This document shows positions 11,041 to 21,400 of a DNA stretch of 64,000 nucleotides, in pieces. The notes beneath the pieces were generated by a model. That model did not search any database and was not told the origin of the DNA. It saw only the letters and a list, made by a program, of their open reading frames with translations. Every line of letters starts with the position of its first letter. The stretch's first letter is position 1. The stretch spans positions 1 through 64,000 of the forward strand of contig ARYC01019097.1 in the NCBI GenBank assembly GCA_000711775.1, given 5' to 3'. This stretch comes from Oxytricha trifallax (lineage: Eukaryota > Ciliophora > Spirotrichea > Sporadotrichida > Oxytrichidae). Made by a program: the position numbers and the translations under genes.

Positions 11041-11826
11041 ATGGAATCTTTAAGTACTGCAATGAAGAGGGTTGAAGCTTAAGAAATGATCTCAAGATTT
11101 AGAAGCAAGGAAGATCTCTAACGATACCTCACTTAGCATGGTAAGCATGTGACATATACTTAATAATATACTATAGTGGGTTTATTCCTTCCAACGATGG
11201 AAGGTACCAAAATTTCATTCTTAAAAGCTATACTCTGCGATGAGAAGAAAGCCTTTAAAACAGTGAAATAAAGTTGATAGATATACCAAACTACCCAGAG
11301 ATTTCAGTCACTAATCTCTACGAGGATGCGATGAAAGATGAAGAGTTGGTACTTTATCTTCCTACCAAGAAACAACTCTCTAACAAGCTTCCAGAAAGGA
11401 GCTTCTTCTTTGGAGTTCTTGGCACTTTAAGAGAGAGTAATCTCAGAGAGATCATTGAAGAAGCTCACAAAAACGCTACTCTATTTCTCCTGAAGATAAA
11501 AAGAAGCAAGGCATACTAATAAGCGAGACCTGGCTCGCTGAGCTTAAGAAGCACCCATTCCTCTCTAGTACTTTGATTCATAACTTTGTAGGGAAACCTC
11601 GAACTGGTTATTCCTAATGAAAAAGCATGCGAAGGTTTACAGAGAGAGAAAGTCATAGACTATTTATGAAGTGAGCAAGAGACTTTATAAAGATGTCTAA
11701 AAGCCAGAAGCAATGAACATAGATGCAGGAGCTGGCACAAAGAGAAGAAATATGGGTCCAAGCAAGCCATAAGAAGAGGAGAAGAAAGAGAAGCCAAACC
11801 CCTTTATGGGCCAATTTAATATGTGA
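11041..11826 (+). pseudogene. TBE p22 gene, copy 2
   Basis: Starts MESLSTAMKRVEAQEMISRF and ends GQFNM before TGA; about 262 codons. A one-base deletion near 11260 (AAAACAGTG instead of AAAAACAGTG) and a two-base loss near 11567 break the frame. Conserved core as in copy 1 (NLYEDAMKDEELVLYLPTKK). Ends 6 bp from the convergent transposase stop. Confidence 0.85.
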
Positions 11827-11832
11827 ATATAT

Positions 11833-12896
11833 TCATTCGTTTAAATCTAAAACTTATTTATAAACATTCATTCTTCCCTCTCTCGCACAAATTGTTGTCT
11901 TATCTACCCTCACTCTCTTACAGCTGCTTTGAATTAAGTCTACTGTATCGATAGGCAAGTCATGCATAAGATGATACAGTAGCAGCTTCTTGTAGTGAGT
12001 CTTGATTTAACTCCAGTAGAATTCTATTCCATTAAATTAAGGACTATAAGGAACGTTATAAACAGGAGTTATGTTTAGGTCTTCATAAGCTTTCTTAGAC
12101 TCCTTAGTCTTATGAACTGAAAGGTTATCAACAAACAGGATGATCTCTTGGTTGCTATACTTCTCTCTGAGCTTATGTAGGAACTCTATATACTACTCTC
12201 GCTTAATAGAGCGAGGGTGAATAACATAACTCTCCAAGCCTGAATCTTCACTTATACCAGCTAAAATTGCATGGGTGACTACCTCCAATTTTTAATCATA
12301 GACTTCAATATTATCATACTTCTTATACCAAGACTTATTAATAAAGGTGTTAAAAGTGAATACAGCTTCATCAGCATGTATGAACTTGATGTTATTAGTA
12401 ATAGCTCTCTGCATTTAATCATATATATAGTTTAAATTATTACTATAAAATGGCACTGTAAAATCAATCACTCTCTTCACTCTATTGACAGTCTTGAAAG
12501 TAATACCATTTCTTCTATAAATATTGGCTATAGTCTAAGGAGAGAAAAGCATGTCAGGAAACCTGCAATGAAACATCACAGCTCGCTAGTCTAATGGAAA
12601 GTGTGCCCAATACTTCAAAGGCTTAGAGTCGCAGAGGAAGTCAATATGAGCCTGAGAGAACTTTTATTTTCTTGCAGGATGCGTTCAACAACCAGAATTA
12701 AAATGCTAAACAGCTAGCAAGCAGTGATACCTAAAAGTTGAGGCACTCTTGCGTAATAACCTAGCTATAGCTGCATAATTTAGTACAGGTTTCACTTAGT
12801 CTATATAAATACACGTACCATACCTAAGCTTAAGCAGTAAATCTAAATATTACTCATCATAAATCGACCCTAAATTTCGCTAATTCTATTTCTCAT
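11833..12896 (-). pseudogene. TBE 42-kDa transposase, copy 2
   Basis: Start ATG at 12894-12896, stop at 11833-11835. DDE core as in copy 3, including HADEAVF and FVDNLSVHKT. A one-base deletion in the fifth codon region (AGAATTAGCG for AGAAATTAGCG) shifts the annotated start frame; otherwise this is among the better preserved copies. TAA and TAG codons are read as Gln throughout. Confidence 0.88.
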
Positions 12897-12920
12897 TTTG
12901 TAAATTGGCCTAATTTCTCT

Positions 12921-12998
12921 ACTAACCCCAATAAGACCCCAACTATACCCTACAAATCAAAGCACTTATAAACCTCACTAAGGGGTTTTGGGGTTTTG
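12921..12998. repeat. Right TIR of TBE copy 2
   Basis: 78-bp inverse of 9199-9276; ends GGGGTTTTGGGGTTTTG, then AAT. Confidence 0.93.
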
Positions 12999-13285
12999 AA
13001 TCCAGAGAGAAATGAGCTGAGTATCTAAGAGTCTAATTATTAATGTAGCTAAAATTTTCAGGGGCTTTTAAGCTTAGAATTAAGATGCTATCTCTTTAAA
13101 TTCAATGCTAATTAATAGACAGTGAGACCTAACAGTAGCTGGTGATTTATGGAGCTGCCTTGCTATATATGTGTATTTTAGAATAGGTTTGAGATGATCA
13201 CTATAATAATTACGACCATATTGCGGATTAAATATTAAATCTATATACTCATTGTCATAAACTGACTCTAAATCTCGCATATACT

Positions 13286-13395
13286 AACTTTATTAATAAA
13301 ATTTACACATTAAACCCATACATAAACCCTAATAAAGTATGCGGTAACAGTTTCCTTTTATCAATCAAAAATATTCAGTAGTCTTGGGGTTTTTG
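13286..13395. repeat. Right terminal inverted repeat of host element B
   Basis: Inverse of the left end at 6116-6230; the tip GTCTTGGGGTTTTTG is a decayed form of the G4T4 end and is followed by AAT (13396-13398). Confidence 0.7.
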
Positions 13396-13398
13396 AAT

Positions 13399-14884
13399 GT
13401 AACCAGAATCTTAAATTTACAGAGTTTATTATATAATTGAGAGATAAGATTATAGTTTCTAAGGTTTTTTAAATGCTATTCATTTTAGATTGATCAAGAG
13501 TCAAGTTTATTACATTAAATGAACTTTAAAACTTTTTGCAAAATTTATAAGATTAAAACATCATATCCAAATTAATACAATTTAAAATATTTATATAAGA
13601 AATGGATTAAGAATAACATCAGAAGACATTAATACTTTGAAGCCTTAAATATGAGAAGATCAATATGAGAAAGAAAAAAACCTCTAAGCCAAATTGTCAA
13701 TATGTTACCAAAGCGAAAGTACGAAAAATAAGAGAGATTTAATTAAAAGAAGAGTTATATAGATGGTTATTAATCAATATCATTATAAAGATGGACTTTT
13801 AGATTTTGTTCAACTTTTTTCGTTGCACAGAATTGATTTTTTGATTTTTGATATTTAATCCATAATATTTGGAGTTTTATAGTGATATTTAGTTGAAATA
13901 AATTTAATTTTATTGTTAAAGACAAATATGTTTTTGCCATTGGTAAACTAAATGTCGGCAATATTCTTTTGTTGTTTAACGTTTATTAGTTTATAATTTG
14001 AGAAATCGCCTTAATATTTTGAAATAAAATTTTATAAAAGTATGGTGTAAAATAATTATTCAATTTAAGGAAAAATAAGGGCAAAATTTTTTTAAGAAAT
14101 TCATAATTATTATAATTAATAAAATATCTCAAATGAGATTAAGATAAAAATATACATCTTAATATCAAGAATATGAATATACATAACAATATTATCTTTA
14201 TATAATCTTTAATTTTAAATTAATTTAATTGGAGTTAAAACTTAATTTAAGGAAAATAATGTCATTGAAATTTAGTGTTAAATTTTTTATCTTAAATTTG
14301 GGATAATTATTAAAAAGTATTAATAAGTAGTAGATTTTTTTATGGTATTCAGGATTTAAAGTTTGATTCTGATCTCACATCAAAATCTTCTGTGTAGTAT
14401 CTGCAATTACAATAAAATAAATTTATTAATTGAACAATTATTTAATTCTTATTTAAAATTTGAAATTAACTCTTTAAAGAGTTTATAAATCAGTTTTCAA
14501 AATTATATATTGGACTACTATAATCATATAAATATTTTGAATTGCAAATAACTCAATTTTGGTGCTTAGAAGTATTCAATGGATATAATTTATCGTATTT
14601 ATAAGAAAAAGTAAATTAGATTGATAACAAATATATGTAGAATATGATTTTCAAAATAGTTAACTTTCTTAATGCTTCTTTTTTTTAATTAAGACTGCTA
14701 TAAAGGCAGGAAAATATTTTAAATATAGAAAATCAGGATTTTAGATTGTGTTGTTGGGCAGTTATATTAATATAGTGCTATATGCCTCAAAACGATTAAT
14801 ACTATGCAAAGTGAAAAAATAGGTTATGCTTAGAATAAAAATTTTATAGACAAAAACAAATTTTCTCAATTACTGTAAATGGGA
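13399..14884. other. AT-rich spacer with one gene-like block
   Basis: Mostly low-complexity AT. The only block with raised coding character is 13655-13885 (+), entered separately. I see no repeats or RNA genes. Confidence 0.4.
13655..13885 (+). CDS. Exon- or MDS-like ORF, function unknown
   Basis: 76 codons open under the ciliate code, starting after a TGA: EDQYEKEKNLQAKLSICYQS, then RDLIKRRVIQMVINQY and HYKDGLLDFVQLFSLHRIDF. Residue use (charged, mixed) is more protein-like than the spacer, and a second frame is also open. No start codon or splice site was fixed. Could be a macronuclear-destined segment or chance. Confidence 0.3.
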
Positions 14885-15234
14885 GTTTAAAGATAATTTA
14901 ATTGGAAATTACATAAATAAATCAAAAGTCTAGGAATTTAAATATTTTGCAGCAAATAATTAGGATGGCATATAGTTAGAATTTAATTAAACATTTTAAC
15001 ATTTTTTGCAATTATGTTTGTCCTATTAATTCTTAAGTGATCAAATTTTTATAATAAATTAATAATAATTAAATTTGATCACTAAACAATTAATAGGACA
15101 AACATAATTGCAAAAAATGTTAAAATTTTTAATTAAATTCTAACTATATGCCATCCTGATTATTTGCTGTTATATATTTAAATTCCTAGACTTTTGATTT
15201 ATTTATGAAATTTCCAATTAAATTATCTTTAAAC
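14885..15234. repeat. Inverted repeat, ~155-bp arms
   Basis: GTTTAAAGATAATTTAATTG at the left and its inverse CAATTAAATTATCTTTAAAC at the right bound two arms with a few mismatches. Inner blocks such as TTGCAATTATGTTTGTCCTA are also matched. The spacer near 15045-15075 is about 40 bp of A/T. No ORF. Confidence 0.85.
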
Positions 15235-15671
15235 AATAATAAAACTTAACTCAACTTTAGATATGTAAAGTAGAACAGATACTGTTGTGGTTAAGTTTAA
15301 TAAACTTTAGGCCTCGTTCGTATAACTCAAAACTGCATTTTGAGTTTAATAAATAAAATATATGCTCCATATTTTTCATTATAAAACCTAATATAACTCC
15401 TTACCCTATCAAGTTTTCTATATATAAAATTACTTAAATCTATAAAAGGGTTTGAGTTTGATATGACTCTTTAGTATTTTTAATCTTCATAAGAAAAAAT
15501 TATTAGATTTTTTTAAATAAAATTAAAGCGTAAAACCTTTTTGAAATGAATTTTACAAAACACGAACAAAGAAACTTCCCACAAATATAAACAAAAAAAT
15601 ATCTTTTTGCTTTAAATATATAATTAAAGAAGAATTATTGTTAATTAATAATATTTTTAAAAAACATTATC

Positions 15672-16627
15672 AAGAAAGTATATTCAAAATGAGGAGATCG
15701 TTATAAATAAATCAAAAATGAGATGAATTAGTGTTATGTTCTAATCAAATTCTACTAATGTTGTCTCAACTGTAGTTGTTTCGAATTAATTTCATGTGTT
15801 TATTTATTATTCTTCTTCATTTAATTAATCATACGTGTTTTATTCTGATAGTTAATTTTTCTAAACTTTTCCAAATTATTTCTATTTTAGGGCATCTAAG
15901 TAGTTGTAGCTGTAGTAATCTTTAAGTTTTTTAATTAAAATTTCATAGATATCTTCATCATATCTTCAGCTTATCTTCCTCAAAAATCAAAAAGTTCAAA
16001 AATATTAAAATTATCAATAATGACACAGCAATAGTAGTAGCAACAGCAATAATATCAAAATTAGGTTAAATTAGAACTCAGTTTTAAATTCCTTAAAATT
16101 TAAAAATTCTTAAAATCTTTGATTTTATTCTTCATTTTCATCATCACTTATGTTATCCTAAACATTAAGACCTAAAACTTGAGATTTTTTAAAAATTTGA
16201 TTTTTTGTTAAAAATCCCTGAGTTCTAATTTAACCTAATTTTGATATTATTGCTGTTGCTACTACTATTGCTGTGTCATTATTGATAATTTTAATATTTT
16301 TGAACTTTTTGATTTTTGAGGAAGATAAGCTGAAGATATGATGAAGATATCTATGAAATTTTAATTAAAAAACTTAAAGATTACTACAGCTACAACTACT
16401 TAGATGCCCTAAAATAGAAATAATTTGGAAAAGTTTAGAAAAATTAACTATCAGAATAAAACACGTATGATTAATTAAATGAAGAAGAATAATAAATAAA
16501 CACATGAAATTAATTCGAAACAACTACAGTTGAGACAACATTAGTAGAATTTGATTAGAACATAACACTAATTCATCTCATTTTTGATTTATTTATAACG
16601 ATCTCCTCATTTTGAATATACTTTCTT
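15672..16627. repeat. Long palindrome, 410-bp arms with 136-bp spacer
   Basis: Left arm 15672-16081 and right arm 16218-16627 have equal length and, by eye, matched bases throughout. The outer tip is AAGAAAGTATATTCAAAATG and the inner tip GGTTAAATTAGAACTCAG. A transcript across it would fold into a very long hairpin. Each arm contains a short Gln-codon run (CAG CAA TAG TAG TAG CAA CAG CAA TAA), but no convincing gene. Confidence 0.9.
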
Positions 16628-16696
16628 AATATTATGAATATAAATAAAAACTTAATTTAATTATTATTTTATAAATTGTACAGAAGAAAATACTGA

Positions 16697-16888
16697 GGCT
16701 CATTCCAACCAGATAAAATAATCAGATAGTTTCAAATTTAAGTTGCTAATTTCCATAACAAGAAGTTTGCAAGGGGACATGTCGTAACACCTTGTGTAAT
16801 ATAAGATTTTGGTGCGATAAATTAGAGGATTTTCTTTATTTTAATTGACTTAACTGATTTTATTGATGAGTACTTGATTATAGTTCAG
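16697..16888 (+). CDS. Exon-like segment ending at a GT donor
   Basis: 64 codons open from just after a TGA: GSFQPDKIIRQFQIQVANFH, NKKFARGHVVTPCVIQDFGA, then LIDLTDFIDEYLIIVQ. The block ends CAG before GTAAAA in phase 0. GC content is higher than both flanks. The left boundary could be the AG at 16695-16697 or an MDS junction. Product not recognised; the rest of the gene is not located, and a ~417-bp inverted-repeat element begins 93 bp downstream. Confidence 0.4.
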
Positions 16889-16981
16889 GTAAAAAATCTG
16901 TTTAAAAAGGAATTTTATTTAGGCTTTACCTAGGTAATATTAAGATTAATTGTCTTTGATTAAATTATTATTATTTATATT

Positions 16982-17398
16982 ATTGTAGGAATACATTCGA
17001 TTTGGGAAAATGAATTAAAATTAAAATTAATTAATTATTAATTACCTTCAGTTATGTTTTTGGAAAATGTCTGCAAACCATAACAATATTATACTCTCTG
17101 GATAGAGAATTAAAAATGAGACGGTGGTTATTATTGCTATAATGAATTTATCTCATTGCTCAAGCGAGAAAAACCCATTATACTATTTTTGGGAGTTAGC
17201 TCTAAATCAAAATATCTCCCTTACTGGGATGATTCAGGAATATTCCAATAATAAGGTCCAGCTAAGATTTCGGGATTTACCATAGAATCCATTTATTTTT
17301 GAATTTTAGGTCACTTTGGTTTTGATAACTGCCATGATTTTAATATTTAATTAATTTAATTTAAATTTATTTTCCCAAATCGAATGTATTCCTACAAT
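16982..17398. mobile_element. ~417-bp inverted-repeat element (MITE-like), copy B
   Basis: Tips ATTGTAGGAATACATTCGAT and ATCGAATGTATTCCTACAAT are exact inverse copies continuing through TTGGGAAAAT/ATTTTCCCAA, after which the similarity falls. Same tip consensus as the element at 4491-4889. The interior (17050-17330) is comparatively GC-rich with no complete ORF seen. Confidence 0.8.
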
Positions 17399-17540
17399 AC
17401 TGTATAATTTGTATCGATAAGCTCTATATTATGCATAATTTCTAAATTCGTACTATAAGTGTCCATTACACAAAATATTTAATATTAAACAAACGGTTAT
17501 TCTATCAATATTATTTATGATATGTCATAGGACTAAATTT

Positions 17541-18468
17541 ATATTCTTTCAAATCTCTTACCGATATTAATTCCTTTCTTAAATTATACTTGAATATTAA
17601 AAATAAATGTTTTCAATTATGTGGGAGGATTTTAAGAAGATGCAAAATACTTTTCAAAAACTAAAGAAGGTGTGACAAATTTTTCAGCCAAATATTTAAA
17701 AACCTTAATATATGCATTATCAATTTTTCCCATTTTGTTCAGTTTCCTCCAAACACCATAAATATTTTAATCTTTATTGTAATTTTAACTCATAACTTCT
17801 ATTTCAAATTTATTCATGATTTATCAATCATATGACACGAATATTTTATTAGAATATCATATAACTCTAACATCATATACTTTCTCTTGAAAGATATTTG
17901 CTTAAATTTAAATTATTGAAAAATAATTTTAGTTTGATGAATAAAAGTTAAAGTGAAGAACTATCAAGCTCATAAACTTCAATATTAATTTACGTATAGA
18001 GTTAAATTAGGATATTCATGCATTAATGATAAATATTATAATATTTAATACTTCAAAGAAATTTTTACTATATATAATTAAATTATTTTTCAATAATTTA
18101 AATTTAAGCAAATATCTTTCAAGAGAAAGTATATGATGTTAGAGTTATATGATATTCTAATAAAATATTCGTGTCATATGATTGATAAATCATGAATAAA
18201 TTTGAAATAGAAGTTATGAGTTAAAATTACAATAAAGATTAAAATATTTATGGTGTTTGGAGGAAACTGAACAAAATGGGAAAAATTGATAATGCATATA
18301 TTAAGGTTTTTAAATATTTGGCTGAAAAATTTGTCACACCTTCTTTAGTTTTTGAAAAGTATTTTGCATCTTCTTAAAATCCTCCCACATAATTGAAAAC
18401 ATTTATTTTTAATATTCAAGTATAATTTAAGAAAGGAATTAATATCGGTAAGAGATTTGAAAGAATAT
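17541..18468. repeat. Long palindrome, ~388-bp arms with ~150-bp spacer
   Basis: Left arm 17541-17929 and right arm 18082-18468 are nearly perfect inverse copies. The outer tip is ATATTCTTTCAAATCTCTTA; an inner block is ATTTGCTTAAATTTAAATTA. The spacer holds AGTTAAAGTGAAGAACTATC and other unique AT-rich DNA. No ORF is shared by the arms. Confidence 0.88.
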
Positions 18469-21400
18469 ACATTTAACTTTTAAACTTAAAATCTAGATAT
18501 TAAAGTTTAATATTAAAAATGATTTAAAATTTGTATAGGATAATGTATGAATTTACATCATATAATTTAAACCTTTGGTACGTTATAGAATAAATTAATT
18601 ATTTAAAAGTTAATATATTACAATTGGAAATAATCAATCAATTAAGGGAGTTTAGTGGGATTCTGGCTCTTAGCCATAATATTATTCTGTCTGTACTCAT
18701 AGTAATTTAATATAATTTGACCAGTTGTTATTGAAATTCCGATTAAATTTAATTTGTTCTTTCTCTACCTATATAATTTTAGATTATATTTTATTGAACT
18801 ACCTCAATAATGCAACAATATTCCCTTAATATTAAATGAGCAATAAAAATATTAAATTTTTTTGAATTTAAGAAACATTTAACAAATTTTACATTAATAA
18901 AAAGTTCAGCTTTAACCCAATATGTTTTAATGATAAAATTGCAAAATAATTTATTTTTTTGTAATAAATAAATTATTTATATTTTTAACAAACATAAAAC
19001 TAAAGAATAGAGGTTAAATTTCCTGAGTTTTTTTATTCTTAGGAAAAATTTACTAAATTTTATATAAAATAGAAAAAGTTAATATTTTTATGACCCTTTA
19101 AACAATGAAGATGCTGTCCATCATTGAAGAAGTTTTAAATAAATATAGTCTTATATTTTATAGATATAAAAGAATATTATAAATAGAATCAGAATTACAA
19201 TAACAACTGGATAATATATTTAAAAATGCAAAGAGTACAGAGAGGAAAATATAATAATAAAGAGACAGATATCTACATATTATTATAATTGTACATAAAT
19301 AAAAATGTAGCCCAAAATGCTAATAGAGAAATTTACTAAATAATTAATAATTTAAGTATATTTAAAGTAATAAATAAGTATGAAAATTGGTAAAAAAATT
19401 ATAAAGATTTTTTTAAAAATTTGGCAATAAGGATGAATCCTTTCTCTCATAATTTATACTTTTCATTTCGTAGTCTCATATAGTTTTGACATTGAGTAAT
19501 AGTAATTTTAGAGCTATGGCTCTTTAAAGTCACTTTATTAAATATAAAAATAAATATAAATTTTTAAAAATTTTCCAAATTTTTTCCAAATTTACTAAAA
19601 TTTATGATTTTAGCTGTAATTCACTATATTGACAAATTATATTTTTTTTATTTATAAAATGCACTTTGGGGAGGGTATAGCTCCAAAACTCTTGCTCGAA
19701 CACCTCATGTTCATTAGCTACTATTACACAGGGTCAAAAAATTCTATCAGACTACAGTTGGAAAAATGTATATGGGGGAGTGGATATTCCCCATAGCCAA
19801 AATTTTTAGTACTTAAAACTTTTGTTTATCAAAAACCAGTGCAGGAAACTTTCCCTAAAGAGTAATTATTAATTTTCATGAAATTATAATCATTATTACT
19901 TTTGCTGTCGATTAAACTTTATTTTGTCTATTTTTTATTTTTATATTAATATATTAAATAAACTTGACAAAATGAATTATATACTATATACTTAAAATAC
20001 ATGTAAATTTCTCTTAATACATGTAAATTTCTCTTAATAAAATTTTAAGATAAAATAATATTTTAAAAAATTAATTTATTGTTTTCATTTAATTATATCA
20101 CTCTGCTTTTCTTCCTCCACTTCCTGTATAGAGTTTTGCTAGAATACTTTTAATTTAAAGTTTTTATAATGTAAATGTATAAATAATCAAAAAAATATGT
20201 TACGTTGATAATATTTATTTAAAATATAAAAATGTTTGATTGATTTATATTTTAAAAGAATTGCGCAAACTTTTATAAATGTCATTTTTGACTCAAATAA
20301 AATTGAAGTTAGATTCAATTAAATTAACAATTTATTCTAATAATTAATTTAAATACAAACTTTTAATTTTATTATTTCAATTGTTTAAACAAAGTCAAAT
20401 TTATAATTTCATTATAAATTATCTATTTGAAATCTTACTATGAACTTAGATATATCAAGAATTTAATCCCAAATTTTTTGTAATTTATATTAATATAAAA
20501 ATTTATTATAAACTATTGTAATTTACAATTAAATGAAAGTAAAAATAAGAAATTTGAAAATAAAAAACAAAAGATTTGAATTTTAAATTCTAATAGAGCT
20601 AGTTCTTAGAATAGTAAATAAATCAAGTATCTGCTTATAATATATTTTAGAATTTATAATTAATATTATATTTTTATACTGAATTTCTTTTAAACTTCTG
20701 ATAGTTGCAACATATATTACTCATAAAAACAGTTGGTGAGACGCTAACATTCATTTGAAAATCTAAATTATTGTTTAATAAAAATATTTTTTGGAAATTA
20801 GTAATCATAAACTTATATTTTATTCATATAACATTTATAATAGAATAAGTTAATAAGCTTATATTTATTACAATTTTAAGGTTGTTTTTTCTTTACAAAA
20901 AATATATATAAAATAAAATAATTTAGAAATTTAGTAGGTAAGAATAGTCAAATTTCATGATAAATAATATAGTTGAAAGTTATAAAATAAATTCTTTTAA
21001 ACTTCATACATTTATTTGCTCTGAACTATGAAATGAAACAATTCTTCTCATTAAACCTTTTTATTCTAAGATAAAAGATTCATGCTTTTATTTCAAAATT
21101 TATTATATTTTATTTATTATCAAATATAATATGAGCTAACATGTAAGGTAAATTTAAAAAGTAAATTATTAATAAGTATTTCACAAATATGTCTAAAAAA
21201 TAAGAATGAACATTTTTTAATTTAGAATGGAGAAAATATAAATTCAATTACTTTTAAAAAATGATTTTTTTCATTTTTGTAATTAGTTTATTTAGGTTTT
21301 AGCCAGAAAATAAACAAAAATAAACAATATAAATTTATTACTTTTAATAATTATTTTTATTTACAACTTTTAATATATTCTATCAATATTGCATTAATGA

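Larger units (their letters stand above)
9199..12998. mobile_element. Complete TBE transposon, copy 2 (3,800 bp)
   Basis: Both 78-bp TIRs start or end with CAAAACCCCAAAACCCC, and AAT lies on both sides (9196-9198 and 12999-13001). Genes: kinase (-), p22 (+), transposase (-). It is about 310 bp shorter than the copy at 38367-42477, nearly all of it missing between the divergent kinase and p22 starts. Inserted in the transposase of host element B. Confidence 0.96.
8507..13280 (-). pseudogene. Host B transposase, split by TBE copy 2
   Basis: The N-terminal part (13080-13280, start MRDLESVYDNEYIDLIF) and C-terminal part (8507-9198) are the two halves of one TBE-type transposase on the minus strand. 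They are separated by the complete copy 2. The N-terminus matches the helix-turn-helix region of the younger copies (IARQLHKSPATVRSHC against IAKLLHKSASTVRYHC). The C-terminal half carries several frameshifts. The insertion lies just after the conserved FPDM-like position. Confidence 0.85.
6116..13395. mobile_element. Old TBE-family element (host B) carrying a younger TBE inside
   Basis: The ends are about 110-bp inverted repeats diverged from the younger TBEs: left ACCCCAAAATTCC..., right GTCTTGGGGTTTTTG. Both contain ATTGAT.AAAGG, CGCATA and TTAGGGTTTATGTA blocks in inverse order. Inside are a kinase remnant (-), p22 remnant (+) and transposase (-), the normal TBE order. The transposase is split at 9199-12998 by TBE copy 2. 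AAT flanks both sides, although the leftmost few bases of the left tip are degraded. Without the insert it is about 3.5 kb. Confidence 0.8.

Noticed and set aside
16020..16050. Polyglutamine-coding run (CAG/CAA/TAG/TAA)
   Set aside because: Lies within a palindrome arm with no supported gene; present in inverse form in the other arm.
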